Shown here one piece after another: positions 10,462 to 19,870 of a stretch of DNA of 64,000 nucleotides. This DNA comes from Neobacillus sp. DY30. Its GTDB lineage: Bacteria > Bacillota > Bacilli > Bacillales > Cytobacillaceae. Numbering within the stretch: position 1 is the first letter of the stretch; each line of letters begins with the position of its first letter. The position numbers were made by a program, and so were the translations under genes. The stretch is taken from positions 3,850,001-3,914,000 of the forward strand of contig NZ_CP126093.1 of assembly GCF_030123065.1 (NCBI RefSeq). Direction: 5' to 3'. The notes beneath the pieces were generated by a model. It was given only the letters and a program-made list of their open reading frames with translations, made no database searches and had not been told where the DNA came from.

Positions 10462-10872
10462 ATGGTAGATTATCGTTTCTCACATCGATTAAAGGTGCGT
10501 TATTCGGAAATTGATGGACAAAAGATTGTTTTTAATTCACATTACTTAACGTATATTGATGTAGCCGTCACAGAATATTTCCAGCAGCTTCTCCGACACG
10601 ATGAACAGTTTGATTTTGTTCTTGCAAAATCAACACTCGAGTATAAACGATCAGCCTTCTTAAATGACTGGCTCACCATCTGGTGCAGGGTGGAAAGAGT
10701 AGGAAACAAAAGCCTGACTATGAATTTTATGATTACAAGAGAAGATGAACTTGAGCCAGTACTCCTGGCTGAAATTATTTACGTCAGTGTTGAACACGAA
10801 TCTATGCAACCTTGCCCTGTCCCTGATTTCATTAGAGAACGAATTGAACAATTTGAACTTGAATATAAGTAA
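10462..10872 (+). CDS. acyl-CoA thioesterase, 4HBT/YbgC-like
   Basis: A 136-aa hot-dog fold protein. The N-terminal segment RYSEIDGQKIVFNSHYLTYI has the layout of the 4-hydroxybenzoyl-CoA thioesterase/YbgC motif, in which the Asp and the helix after it line the active site. Such enzymes hydrolyse acyl-CoA thioesters. AAAGGAG lies 8 bases before the ATG. It follows the SRPBCC gene closely and ends at a strong bidirectional terminator. Confidence 0.88.
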   Translation: MVDYRFSHRLKVRYSEIDGQKIVFNSHYLTYIDVAVTEYFQQLLRHDEQFDFVLAKSTLEYKRSAFLNDWLTIWCRVERVGNKSLTMNFMITREDELEPVLLAEIIYVSVEHESMQPCPVPDFIRERIEQFELEYK

Positions 10873-10873
10873 C

Positions 10874-10910
10874 AAAAAATTCCCCATTTTATAAAATGAG
10901 GAATTTTTTT
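10874..10910. terminator. terminator after the thioesterase gene
   Basis: A long inverted repeat, AAAAATTCC-CCATTTT with its partner AAAATG-AGGAATTTTT, lies directly after the stop codon and ends in seven Ts. Confidence 0.9.
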
Positions 10911-11006
10911 GTCAGACCTTCCCATAATATCTCCATGTTTTTACAAATACATGGATTAAACATTACTTGTTGGAGATAATAACGACGATTACCTTGAAAG
11001 GATGGG

Positions 11007-11756
11007 ATGTTAATGTCGTTAGAATGGTTTGACAGAGTTTGTGGCGAGCTGCAGGATCACCTGGAATCTATTTGCGAAGAATATGATCAGGTTGGTCAAA
11101 TGTCAATTGAGAGAGCTGCCAAACACCCAAGGATCGAATTTTTTGTAGAAACAGAAGATGTTCATACAGAAGATGTCGATAGAGACTATTTTTGTACATT
11201 GTTCTTTGATCCTCAGAACGAAGAATTTTACATCGATACCTTTGATGTTGACAGTGGGCATACTGCTAAAATCATCCTTTCGGACATAGAAGAAATCATC
11301 GATGAAGTACACGCTAGTCTTCATGATTATATGAATGATGATGATCATTACACCGATGATGGTGTCTATCTTACTTCGGACGAGGTATATGAAGACAGTG
11401 ACGACTATTATGAAATGGTCGAGGTTGATGACGATGATGATGACGAAGAATATTATGAAGCTCAGCAAGTAAATGATGATGATATTTTTGAGGAAATTGA
11501 TGTCGAATGGAACACGCCAGAGGTAACGGCATTCAAACATGAGGATGAAGTTGAAGTGACATATCAATTTGGCGTTGTCCCAGAAACCGGTGACGGTGTT
11601 CTGAGAAGAGTAAACCGAATTTGGACAACCGATGATGAATTAATCAAAGACGAATCTCATTTTATTTTCAGTAAAGAAGAGGCAAGCACCATTATCGCCA
11701 TGATCGCCAGCCATATGGATCAATTAAGTGAGTTTAATTTTGACGATATGCAGTAA
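11007..11756 (+). CDS. acidic conserved hypothetical protein
   Basis: A 249-aa soluble, strongly acidic protein. An N-terminal half with an alpha/beta pattern (about 1-105) is followed by an Asp/Glu/Tyr-rich low-complexity linker (about 108-165, including runs of Asp) and a C-terminal globular segment (about 170-249). There is no signal peptide and no motif I can assign to a family. AAAGGA precedes two nearby in-frame ATGs (11007 and 11013); either may be used. The linker suggests a disordered or cation-binding region, which is inference only. It is monocistronic. Confidence 0.8.
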   Translation: MLMSLEWFDRVCGELQDHLESICEEYDQVGQMSIERAAKHPRIEFFVETEDVHTEDVDRDYFCTLFFDPQNEEFYIDTFDVDSGHTAKIILSDIEEIIDEVHASLHDYMNDDDHYTDDGVYLTSDEVYEDSDDYYEMVEVDDDDDDEEYYEAQQVNDDDIFEEIDVEWNTPEVTAFKHEDEVEVTYQFGVVPETGDGVLRRVNRIWTTDDELIKDESHFIFSKEEASTIIAMIASHMDQLSEFNFDDMQ

Positions 11757-11793
11757 GAAAAGCGTAAGCGCATAAGCTGGACAATATGTAAAG

Positions 11794-11819
11794 GGAGCAT
11801 ATCCATTTTGGTATGCTCC
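11794..11819 (+). terminator. terminator of the acidic-protein gene
   Basis: GGAGCATA (11794-11801) pairs with TATGCTCC (11812-11819), followed by a T-rich stretch. It sits between two convergent genes and may serve both. Confidence 0.85.
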
Positions 11820-11826
11820 TCACTTT

Positions 11827-12567
11827 TTAATCGACTGTATAATCAATCTCAATCAAGTCCCACGGAGTGATAATTCCGAGTGGTGCCTCATCTTTTTTGC
11901 CGTTTTCAGTAATAATCACAGCTTCTAATTTCTTTTTTACCTTATGAGATTTTTCGAATATTGTTTCTACATCGAAGATATTCGTACTTTTCGCGACAAA
12001 ATCAATTGGATGGTCTTTTTCGTATTTCATAATATCGTATATATGTGTATCATCTAAGTTTACAGAAGTGCTCACCATGTTTTGTGCCATCCATTTTACA
12101 ATCGAGCCCGCTGTCAAAAGGCCGGCAAATTCTTTATTTTTATAGACCGGAAATTTAGAATAATTATACTCACGAATCGCTTCCGTCACTTTCAGTATAC
12201 TATCGTTATAGTCAAAGTACAGTACATTTTTTGTTGCAATCGACAAAGCATAGTTGGGCCGGTTAAAGACATTGGCGATTTTCTCTATATGCTCGACCAC
12301 TTTGGCGTTTGGTTCGGCGATATAATATCCGACTTGCATTTTTTCATGGACAATGGCATTCCTTAGTTTCGCATACTGCTCCAAATCCTTTTTAAATGTT
12401 TCGATAATTTGATATTTCTTCGCTCCAACCTTTACTAATACTACAAATCTATCATCATTTATTTTGACAATATCCTTCATCGCGTCATGCACTTGATTAA
12501 AGGCCACCTCAAATCGTTCCGATAGGATTTGTCCTTTTTTCACTTGTTTCATCTCTATCCCTGCCAT
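11827..12567 (-). CDS. CBS-domain protein
   Basis: The 246-aa product has an N-terminal alpha-helical part (about 1-95) resembling a HEPN-like or AbiA-type helical region (KLRNAIVHEK), followed by two CBS modules (about 100-165 and 175-246). The CBS hallmarks are KFPVYKNKEFAGLLTAGSIVKWM and AVIITENGKK...LGIITPWDLIEID. CBS pairs bind adenine nucleotides and act as regulatory sensors; the partner is unknown. Start 12567 has a weak site; the ATG at 12552 (MKQVKKGQ) is an alternative. Confidence 0.8.
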   Translation of the reverse strand: MAGIEMKQVKKGQILSERFEVAFNQVHDAMKDIVKINDDRFVVLVKVGAKKYQIIETFKKDLEQYAKLRNAIVHEKMQVGYYIAEPNAKVVEHIEKIANVFNRPNYALSIATKNVLYFDYNDSILKVTEAIREYNYSKFPVYKNKEFAGLLTAGSIVKWMAQNMVSTSVNLDDTHIYDIMKYEKDHPIDFVAKSTNIFDVETIFEKSHKVKKKLEAVIITENGKKDEAPLGIITPWDLIEIDYTVD

Positions 12568-12609
12568 TATGTTTACTTATTTCTTTCATTATATATTTAT
12601 TCTGACTAT

Positions 12610-13446
12610 TTAACTATCCCATTTTTGATAGAGTTGGGTAATTTCTTCTTTATGATTAATCCCTTCATCATCAGGTGTTTCTAACACAAAAGGAATATGT
12701 TTTACAATCGGGGATGTTACAATTTCCTGAAGAAATTCAGCCTTAATCAAGCCATTCTGAAAAATATTGGCATGACGATCCTTTTTGGATCCAGTTGGAT
12801 ACTTTGAATTGTTTAAGTGTATGATTTTTAGGTGTTCAAAATAAGCTAACTCTTGACCTTTCGTGAAAAAATCTACCGTATTTTCTCCAGTCCAAAGACC
12901 ACTTGCAAACATATGACAGGTATCGAGACAAAAACCTATTTTCTCTGGATATTCGGCTAAGTTTCGGACTTGTACTAATTCTTCAAAAGTTGTTCCCAGT
13001 GCCCCCTTTGTTCCAGCATTATTCTCAATTAATAATAAACAATCACCGTTCCATTGACTAAGGACTGAATTAAGAATCTCAAGCATTAAGTGATAACTGG
13101 CAAGCGGGTCTGTTTTACTGATTTGACTCCCAAAATGAACAACCACTCCAATTGAACCACAGGAATCTGCAATTTCTAAATCATTTAAAAGAGACGCAAT
13201 CGTTAACTCTTTTTTATCCTCAGAAGGCGTTAAACTTGTAGAGTATGGTGTATGCGCAACTGAAAATATACCATGATTCTGACAATATTCTTTACAACTC
13301 GCTGCATCTCCACGGTCAAAGGCCTTTACTGAAAGGCTCCGTGGATTTTTTGGAAAATATTGAAAGGCCTTCCCTCCATATTCTATTGCTCGTTTTGCCG
13401 CACCTGTATACCCGTTTCGAATACTAACATGACAGCCAAAAATCAT
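12610..13446 (-). CDS. nfo: deoxyribonuclease IV (AP endonuclease family 2)
   Basis: A TIM-barrel endonuclease IV homologue, 278 aa, that cleaves DNA 5' to abasic sites using a trinuclear zinc centre. Visible metal-ligand segments include GCHVSI, VAHTPY, VVHFGS, LLIENN, GFCLDTCHMFASG, IIHLNNSK and DRHANI, and VLETPDDEG. It is slightly shorter than B. subtilis YqfS (about 297 aa) and could be a second, divergent family member. The ATG at 13446 is preceded by GGTGGGA. Confidence 0.9.
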   Translation of the reverse strand: MIFGCHVSIRNGYTGAAKRAIEYGGKAFQYFPKNPRSLSVKAFDRGDAASCKEYCQNHGIFSVAHTPYSTSLTPSEDKKELTIASLLNDLEIADSCGSIGVVVHFGSQISKTDPLASYHLMLEILNSVLSQWNGDCLLLIENNAGTKGALGTTFEELVQVRNLAEYPEKIGFCLDTCHMFASGLWTGENTVDFFTKGQELAYFEHLKIIHLNNSKYPTGSKKDRHANIFQNGLIKAEFLQEIVTSPIVKHIPFVLETPDDEGINHKEEITQLYQKWDS

Positions 13447-13552
13447 CGTATCCCACCGTTTTTATGTTTATTTTTTGCAAAAAAGCTTCTTACTATTCTT
13501 CTATCTGTGAATGTTGTAAGATAATTCAGGATACTTGTGAGGGGGAAAATGG

Positions 13553-14035
13553 ATGAGGAAAATAACATTATCAAATGGTAAAACCGTAGAAGTGGAATGT
13601 TTAAGCTGTGCGTTGACGAGCGGGTCGGTAGAGCCAGATGGGGGCGTTATCGTAGAAACAGAACATTTTCATGCTCACCAGGATGTCGCCTACCCAATTG
13701 AAGGATTGGTTATTATTGCTTCAAAAAGACATATTAAATGCTTGGATGAATTAACGGATGAGGAAAGACTGGATTACATAAATACCATGGCGAAAATTAG
13801 GAAAGCGCAGCGAGAAGTTTTAGGTATTGATTATGTATATTATTTCTACAACGAAGATACCACTCATCATTTCCATACCTGGTTAGTACCTCGATATGAA
13901 TGGATGAGGGAATTTGGCAGATCTGTTGAATCACTTCGCCCAGTTCTGCTTCATGCGAGAAATCATCGAAATACGGTTGTTAATCATCAAAAGGTTATGA
14001 GTTCAATCGGCGCATTAAGAAACGCATTACAGTAA
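13553..14035 (+). CDS. HIT-like family protein
   Basis: A 160-aa protein with the layout of histidine-triad nucleotide hydrolases. The loop HHFHTWLVPRY at about residues 103-113 stands where HIT proteins carry HxHxH, but the triad is not perfectly canonical. The segment FHAHQDVAYPIEGLVIIASKRHIKCLDEL matches the HIT beta-strand core. It probably binds a nucleotide or nucleotidyl conjugate; the substrate is unknown. GAGGGGG is 7 bases before the ATG. It is monocistronic. Confidence 0.8.
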   Translation: MRKITLSNGKTVEVECLSCALTSGSVEPDGGVIVETEHFHAHQDVAYPIEGLVIIASKRHIKCLDELTDEERLDYINTMAKIRKAQREVLGIDYVYYFYNEDTTHHFHTWLVPRYEWMREFGRSVESLRPVLLHARNHRNTVVNHQKVMSSIGALRNALQ

Positions 14036-14044
14036 AATAGTAAA

Positions 14045-14079
14045 GCGGAAGAATCTTCAAACATACTAGATTCTTCCGC
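14045..14079. terminator. terminator between convergent genes
   Basis: A perfect 12-base inverted repeat, GCGGAAGAATCT (14045-14056) with its partner at 14068-14079, is followed by TTTTC. It lies between the HIT gene and the convergent dacC-like gene. Confidence 0.92.
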
Positions 14080-14089
14080 TTTTCTAACA

Positions 14090-15547
14090 TCAATGACTAG
14101 CTATTATTGAGATCAGTTTATCTTCAACTTTCTTCCCTTTGGCATCTTCCATAAGATTGTTTAACATAATGGAAAATATCAAGGTTTGTCCGCTTTTCGT
14201 GGTAACATAGCCTGATATAGTACTTACCGTAGAAATCGTCCCAGTTTTTGCGAATACCTTTCCTCTTACATCAGGACCTTTCATCCGGTTTCGTAAGCTG
14301 CCGCCCTCCATTTTTTCACTAGCTCCCGCTACCGGCAGTGAATGAAGAAAAGCAGGAAACCAAGATTGCTGCTGTACGGCAACTAATAATTGAGACAGCT
14401 GCGACGATGGGACTAAATTGACATGTGAAATTCCGGAGCCGTCCCTAAGGACCAATGTTTCCGTGTTAATGCCAAATTTGGCTAGCTCTGCTTCCATGAC
14501 CTCGAGACCCTTTTCCCAGCTGCCTTCCCCTTTGACCACTCTTCCCATTTCTTTAACTAAGGTTTCGGCATGCCCGTTGTTGCTCAGTTTCATAAATGGA
14601 ACAAGTAATTCCGAAAGCTTAATCGAGCTATGGGTATGTACGATTTTGGCTTCTGTTGGGGTGGTTCCGGTTTTTACCTTTCCGGAAAGTTGTATGCCTT
14701 GTTCTGCGAGCGATTGTTTAAAAAGTGCTAACGCATACCGAGTCGGTTCCCAGACACCAATCCATTCCTTTTCCCCTTTTGATTTAACAGGTAAGGTACC
14801 AGTAATCGTAATCGTGTTTTTGGCGTGCTCCCTTTCATAGGTCAGTTTCTTTTTTCCATCCTTAGCAACCGTTGCCGTTTGATTGATGATTTTTACAAAG
14901 TCTGTATTTGGCGTAACCGCTACTTCCCCCTTATCACCTTCGTGGTTTCCCGGTTTAACTTCAATCATTACTGACCCAGAATCATAATCATGAGTTGGTG
15001 AAGCCGTTAAGGCGGAAATTTGTGCACCGTAGTACGTTTGTTCATCACTCCACGGTAAATCAACCGAATAACGAATATCATCATACCAGGTGTCATCGCC
15101 AATTAAATGACCAGTGATTTTTTGTATCCCCATTGTTTTGAGGTCTGCTGCCATTTTATCAAAGTCTTCCTTTAGTAGAGTGGGGTCGCCCTTTCCCTTT
15201 ACGTAGAGGTCCCCCTGCAGGGTTTTCTTTTTTATGGTCCCATCCGTGAGTACTTCTGTTTTGAAGGTATAATCTTCCCCTAACACCGATAATGCTGCTG
15301 CTGCTGTGAACAGCTTCATATTCGAAGCAGGTCGCAGGCGGACATCTCCTAGGTGATCATAAATGACCTCACCATTCGTGGCATTTCGTATACTGATTCC
15401 AGCAATGGCCCCTTTTAAATCGGGATCTTCATTTAATAGTTGATTTAATTGCTGTGCCAAATTGTCCACCGCAAGGACTGGTTGTGTTTGTGGCAGTATT
15501 GTAGCTAAAAAACATATTAAAATGATCAAATTCAATCGTTTAAGCAA
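14090..15547 (-). CDS. dacC: D-alanyl-D-alanine carboxypeptidase/endopeptidase (PBP4, S13)
   Basis: A 485-aa peptidase-S13 penicillin-binding protein that trims or cleaves D-Ala bonds in peptidoglycan outside the membrane. An N-terminal signal peptide (hydrophobic to about residue 26, VLAV) is followed by the three active-site motifs SNMK (in RPASNMKLF), SNN (in LSNNGHAE) and KTG (in FAKTGTIS). The length matches B. subtilis DacC. The only usable start is TTG at 15547, because a TGA lies two codons upstream and the ribosome binding site is weak; expression may be low. Confidence 0.93.
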   Translation of the reverse strand: MLKRLNLIILICFLATILPQTQPVLAVDNLAQQLNQLLNEDPDLKGAIAGISIRNATNGEVIYDHLGDVRLRPASNMKLFTAAAALSVLGEDYTFKTEVLTDGTIKKKTLQGDLYVKGKGDPTLLKEDFDKMAADLKTMGIQKITGHLIGDDTWYDDIRYSVDLPWSDEQTYYGAQISALTASPTHDYDSGSVMIEVKPGNHEGDKGEVAVTPNTDFVKIINQTATVAKDGKKKLTYEREHAKNTITITGTLPVKSKGEKEWIGVWEPTRYALALFKQSLAEQGIQLSGKVKTGTTPTEAKIVHTHSSIKLSELLVPFMKLSNNGHAETLVKEMGRVVKGEGSWEKGLEVMEAELAKFGINTETLVLRDGSGISHVNLVPSSQLSQLLVAVQQQSWFPAFLHSLPVAGASEKMEGGSLRNRMKGPDVRGKVFAKTGTISTVSTISGYVTTKSGQTLIFSIMLNNLMEDAKGKKVEDKLISIIASH

Positions 15548-15701
15548 AATTCATTTCCAACTTTCTTGTTTTTCAATAAGTGTTTCCTAATAAACGTACT
15601 TTTTTTCCTTGTCATAGGTAATTTTTCACGAAATAAATAAATATATCACGTTCCTGAAAATATCGGCGTAAATCCAAATATATCAGAATGTCTCCAAATC
15701 A

Positions 15702-16967
15702 CTATTTCAGGACAGCAATATTTTTACTCAAATACGCCCAATTTTGCGGTGCAGGCAGACTAATTTGCCATAAGGTTGTACCTGACAGGTTATATAAATC
15801 GATCAATCGATATTTTGCTATGAAACTTCGAATATCCTCAAACCAAACGACGTGTTCTAGACCTGTACTCCAATGCCGGTACCAAGGAGACATGGACCTC
15901 TGATCAAATTCAATGATTGAACCTGTCGCAAGGGCTTGATTCTGGGCTGCTACAACTGACATCGCACGCGTCGCATTCGTCCCTACGACTTTATCATAAC
16001 CATAAAGCGGGATGGCAATCTGCAGTTTACGAGGGTTGATTTGCGTAAGGGCGTATTGAACCACTTCTTCCATCCACCAGATAGGAGCAATCGGTTCCGG
16101 TGGACCTCCTGGATATCCATAATCAATCGTCATAACCGCAACAATGTCCGCTGCATTCCCAATCGCAGCATAATCATATGCTCCGACAATTCGATTGGTT
16201 GGGAGATCTGCCGTTTTCGCATGTACATTTACATGCAATATCAATTCTCCCAAAGCAGTCTTTAATTCTCTTAAGAATAGACTAAAGTCATTACGCTGAG
16301 CGGGTGGAATAAATTCAAAGTCGATACTGACGCCTCCAAACCCTCTTTGCCTTGTTAAGTTCACAATGCTCTGAACCAAATTCCTGCGGTAAACTGGATT
16401 GGCTAGGACTTGGCCTGCGAGCTCTGCACTAAAATCAACTCCTGTAAAATTACGAATCATTAATAAGGGAGTGATGTTTAATTGCTTACTTCGTGCAACA
16501 ATAGCTGAATCCTCAAGCAAATTATAGGCATACCCCTCAGTCGTAAATGAATACGCTACCACGGCTAAATATGTTAATTGTCCTGCGAGAGAATCTAATA
16601 TTGATAGAACAGCACTCTCCCCTGTTGGCACAATAAACCCTAAAGTCGCTATTTTTAATTTTACCGGTGAAGGAATAAGGATCATTTGACCAACGGTAAG
16701 CTGATTCGGGTTTACGCCAGGATTGGCAGCTAAAATCGACGAGATGTCCGTTCTAAACCTCCGGGCTATTTCCCAAATTTGGTCACCCGATTTAATTTGA
16801 TAGGAGCGGATTGGCAGCTGGTTGTCCGGAATATACAAGGCTAGACCTGGTACGAGGGCATTTGCAGATGGCAGTCCATTTAGCTCAACAATGGTTTGGA
16901 TGGGCACACCATACCGATTTGAAATTGCCCACAAATTTTCCCCCGCACTCACTACATGAACAGCCAT
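15702..16967 (-). CDS. LysM-GH18 spore peptidoglycan hydrolase (SleL/YaaH-like)
   Basis: The protein starts with two LysM domains (about 2-46 and 51-95; NLWAISNRYGV and QIWEIARRF) that bind peptidoglycan, followed by a glycoside hydrolase 18 domain with GFGGVSIDFEFIPP, the catalytic strand of the YaaH/SleL group. SleL acts on spore cortex containing muramic-delta-lactam during germination. No signal peptide is present, as in YaaH. The start is ATG 16967, 9 bases after AAGGAG; an upstream in-frame ATG at 17009 has no site. It is monocistronic. Confidence 0.92.
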   Translation of the reverse strand: MAVHVVSAGENLWAISNRYGVPIQTIVELNGLPSANALVPGLALYIPDNQLPIRSYQIKSGDQIWEIARRFRTDISSILAANPGVNPNQLTVGQMILIPSPVKLKIATLGFIVPTGESAVLSILDSLAGQLTYLAVVAYSFTTEGYAYNLLEDSAIVARSKQLNITPLLMIRNFTGVDFSAELAGQVLANPVYRRNLVQSIVNLTRQRGFGGVSIDFEFIPPAQRNDFSLFLRELKTALGELILHVNVHAKTADLPTNRIVGAYDYAAIGNAADIVAVMTIDYGYPGGPPEPIAPIWWMEEVVQYALTQINPRKLQIAIPLYGYDKVVGTNATRAMSVVAAQNQALATGSIIEFDQRSMSPWYRHWSTGLEHVVWFEDIRSFIAKYRLIDLYNLSGTTLWQISLPAPQNWAYLSKNIAVLK

Positions 16968-17235
16968 ACTCTCACACTCCTTTTTACCTACATCATATGG
17001 GGAATTCACAAAGAATATTGCTCTTTAAATGAAAAGCTTTGTTAATTTTCATTCTTGATTATTAGAACAACGGTATAAAAGAGTCGATGAGGGACAAATC
17101 AGAAGAATTCCCAATGAGATTAGTCCTTCATAAGGGTGATGAAAGACTAATCATTCGAGTTCCCATTGAGGATTAGTTACTCGTAAGAATTTTCATGCGA
17201 AAAATCAACATCTGTCTATAAAAAGCCAAATAAAA

Positions 17236-17262
17236 AAACGAACTGATACAACCAGTTCGTTT
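17236..17262 (-). terminator. terminator of the hen1-pnkp operon
   Basis: AAACGAACTG (17236-17245) pairs with CAGTTCGTTT (17253-17262), with T-rich sequence following on the minus strand, 8 bases after the pnkp stop codon. Confidence 0.88.
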
Positions 17263-17269
17263 AGCTATC

Positions 17270-19870
17270 CTATAATCTTGGATCAATTGGTTCTGCTTCT
17301 AACGCTAGAATTCCTAACACACATTCATGAACTCGTTCTAATGATTCTCTTTTTACAAATCGATTAACACCCTCTACACCCAGAGCGAATTCCTTCAATG
17401 CGTTACGCTGCTTCTTGCCTGCATTCCGTTTCTTTAATCGAGATAAATTTTCTGGCAGCAGATAATCGATTCCATAAATGATATGCAAATACTTGCGACC
17501 CCTAACTTTTATCGCAGGCTGGAGAAGTTTTCCTTTGTGACGTGTAATATACGATTCTGGTTTCACAACAAATCCTTCATGACCATCCTCTGTCATCTCT
17601 TCCCACCATTCAATGGCGTCCTTCATCGAGGCTTCATCATTTACAATTCGGTATTCTGTTTCTATAAACAAACGGGAAATCTCACTAAATTCTTTATTTT
17701 TCTCCATATGCCAAGTGTGCCGCTTGTCAAAAAATGTTTCTGAACTGTGAGCCAATGTGTGGAATGGGGCGATTTGAATTCCTTCCAATCCTTCTGGTTC
17801 CCAACAGTATTTCTGATACACCGTATTAAATACTTGGGCATTCTTGATCCCTACATCATTTTCCTGGACCCAGCTTAAAACATCCTTCCCATTTTTCAGA
17901 GCCTGCTCGAGTGAATCCTTTAATTTATGCCGGTCAAGCAGCGCCATTTCCCCCACATGCGCATATTGGTTCAGAATCAGGTCTTTCGCCTTCAAATTCC
18001 ATGGCAGAATTTCTGCATCAAGCAAGACAAAATCAGTATTATATTTCTCAAAATAACCACTTTTCACTAAATCTTCATTCAAGACACTGACCACTTGTTC
18101 CTGCAGTTCTTTTTGAAAAAATGCCCTGCCTGTACGGGTATAAATGGTTCCTAACGTTTCCCTGCCAACATACTCCTTGGCAATTTCTTTATTTTTAAAT
18201 AAAAACAAAATCCCCCTGCTGCCCATATGTTTCTTTTCCACGACCATTGTATCTACACCATTGGCTTGGTAGTAATCGAATGCCTCCATTGGGTGCTCTA
18301 GGTATTCTTCCAGACGTGACGGTTTTGGCGTTGGACTCATCGTTGGAGGAAGATAAACGATGTCTTCAAGCGGCAAGGTGTAATGAGATAAATCATCTAA
18401 AGCTGGTTTCACACCATCATCATAAATCATGATCTCGCCGTACTGTTCTGTTAATACGGAATAACCGTCTAAGAATTTCATGATATTCGGCGCTGCGAGT
18501 CTCTTGAGTTCCCATTCCTTCAATGGATTGTCGGGAACATTTGCATAATCCTGTTTTGCCTTGACCGAAACAAATTGTTTTTCTGGATAACGGTAAGCAG
18601 TTAAACTACCACCGTATACCACACCTTGGTCAATATTAAGTGTGTTGTTAACCAACAATGGCTGCGGCTTTGGGTCGTGCCCCCAAAGAATGAGCTCACT
18701 TGATTTATGGGCGACGGACCAATCTTTTCGGATTGGCTTGCCATTTTCATCGAGCCCCTCACTATCACCATACCGACAAAAGTCAGAAATTCGGGGCGAC
18801 TGCTTTCCGATATAGTGATCCTTTATTCCTGCATGTACTGCTACTACAGTATTAACCTCATTTTTTCGAATCACATAGTGTGATTTCGCTTGTAAAAGTA
18901 ACTCTTTTATTTGTGCCTTTAACGTCTCAGTATCCTCACTGCCGTTTTTACGCTCATATTCTTCAAATTCAGCGGCTACATTTTCATCACCGTGTGCCAT
19001 CTTTACATTTTTTCCATCGAGCCAGCGGGCAATTTTCCAACCGTGATTGCTGTCAATCATAAAGCTGAGTCCTGCCGAAACATGCTTATGGAAAAATTTT
19101 AGTGTTTCAATGGACTTCGGTCCCCGGCTTAATACATCTCCTAATGAAAGTATTTTCCTGCCTTCTGGATGGATGTAATACCCTTCATCGTTTTCCTTGT
19201 ATCCAAGTTTGTTTAGTATTTCAACAAATTCATCAAAACAGCCATGAATATCCCCGATAAAATCGATTCCAGTCCCAACATCAATATATAATGGGTTCTC
19301 CAGACGACTCACGTTTACGACTTGAAGTTCATCTTCTCCAAGCATGTAAACACGGCGATATGGTTTCTTTTTAATGAAGCGAAGTGTATTTTTAAAAAGT
19401 TGATATTGTTGCTTGATACGGTTTCGACCACGTGGAAAGGCACGCTCCATATCCCTTCTCATCAATTCCGTTTCTGAAATATTTAAGACCATCGCAACGA
19501 CAGGAACATGATATTTCTTCCCCATTTGCAGATATTTTTCATGTTCTTCCTCACGTAAATGGGTGGCGTCGATAAACGTTAATTTATTGAGCTTACAGCG
19601 TTTTGAAATCACATAATCCATTGCTTCAAAGGCAGCACCGGATATTTGCTGGTATTCATAAAATAATGCATCACTTTCGTCTTTGGGGCGCCCGTTCCAA
19701 CTTATAAATTCAATATCGCTGACCAAAACACGAAATTGATCAGAGCTGACCACTTCAGATGGAAGAATCTGCTGTTCTTGTATTAATTGATTTAATAAGG
19801 TTGTTTTTCCGGTATTAGAGGGTCCCACTAACAGGACAATTCCCGCATGCGGTAAATGTAGTGTTGTCAT
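17270..19870 (-). CDS. pnkp: polynucleotide kinase-phosphatase-ligase (Pnkp)
   Basis: The 866-aa enzyme heals and seals broken RNA together with Hen1. Three modules are visible. A 5'-kinase has P-loop GPSNTGKTT at residues 16-24. A metallophosphatase has GDIHG (206-210), GDVLSRGP (244-251) and SNH (274-276), plus later AVHAG and WGHDP histidines that match the 2',3' phosphatase centre. A ligase-type adenylyltransferase has the lysine motif EKKHMGSRG around residue 550. The length matches the bacterial Pnkp family. Canonical GDLVDRGP and GNHE read GDVLSRGP and SNHG here, but the residues known to be essential in Clostridium thermocellum Pnkp are kept. The start codon overlaps the hen1 stop (TGATG), and GGGAGGAG lies in the hen1 end. 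Confidence 0.94.
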   Translation of the reverse strand: MTTLHLPHAGIVLLVGPSNTGKTTLLNQLIQEQQILPSEVVSSDQFRVLVSDIEFISWNGRPKDESDALFYEYQQISGAAFEAMDYVISKRCKLNKLTFIDATHLREEEHEKYLQMGKKYHVPVVAMVLNISETELMRRDMERAFPRGRNRIKQQYQLFKNTLRFIKKKPYRRVYMLGEDELQVVNVSRLENPLYIDVGTGIDFIGDIHGCFDEFVEILNKLGYKENDEGYYIHPEGRKILSLGDVLSRGPKSIETLKFFHKHVSAGLSFMIDSNHGWKIARWLDGKNVKMAHGDENVAAEFEEYERKNGSEDTETLKAQIKELLLQAKSHYVIRKNEVNTVVAVHAGIKDHYIGKQSPRISDFCRYGDSEGLDENGKPIRKDWSVAHKSSELILWGHDPKPQPLLVNNTLNIDQGVVYGGSLTAYRYPEKQFVSVKAKQDYANVPDNPLKEWELKRLAAPNIMKFLDGYSVLTEQYGEIMIYDDGVKPALDDLSHYTLPLEDIVYLPPTMSPTPKPSRLEEYLEHPMEAFDYYQANGVDTMVVEKKHMGSRGILFLFKNKEIAKEYVGRETLGTIYTRTGRAFFQKELQEQVVSVLNEDLVKSGYFEKYNTDFVLLDAEILPWNLKAKDLILNQYAHVGEMALLDRHKLKDSLEQALKNGKDVLSWVQENDVGIKNAQVFNTVYQKYCWEPEGLEGIQIAPFHTLAHSSETFFDKRHTWHMEKNKEFSEISRLFIETEYRIVNDEASMKDAIEWWEEMTEDGHEGFVVKPESYITRHKGKLLQPAIKVRGRKYLHIIYGIDYLLPENLSRLKKRNAGKKQRNALKEFALGVEGVNRFVKRESLERVHECVLGILALEAEPIDPRL

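Noticed and set aside
11103-11567. 154-codon minus-strand frame inside the acidic-protein gene
   Set aside because: It is the complement of Asp/Glu-rich codons, which yields a false hydrophobic frame; no start signal.
14418-14840. 140-codon plus-strand frame opposite the dacC-like gene
   Set aside because: The minus-strand frame has all three PBP motifs; this one has no family pattern or binding site.
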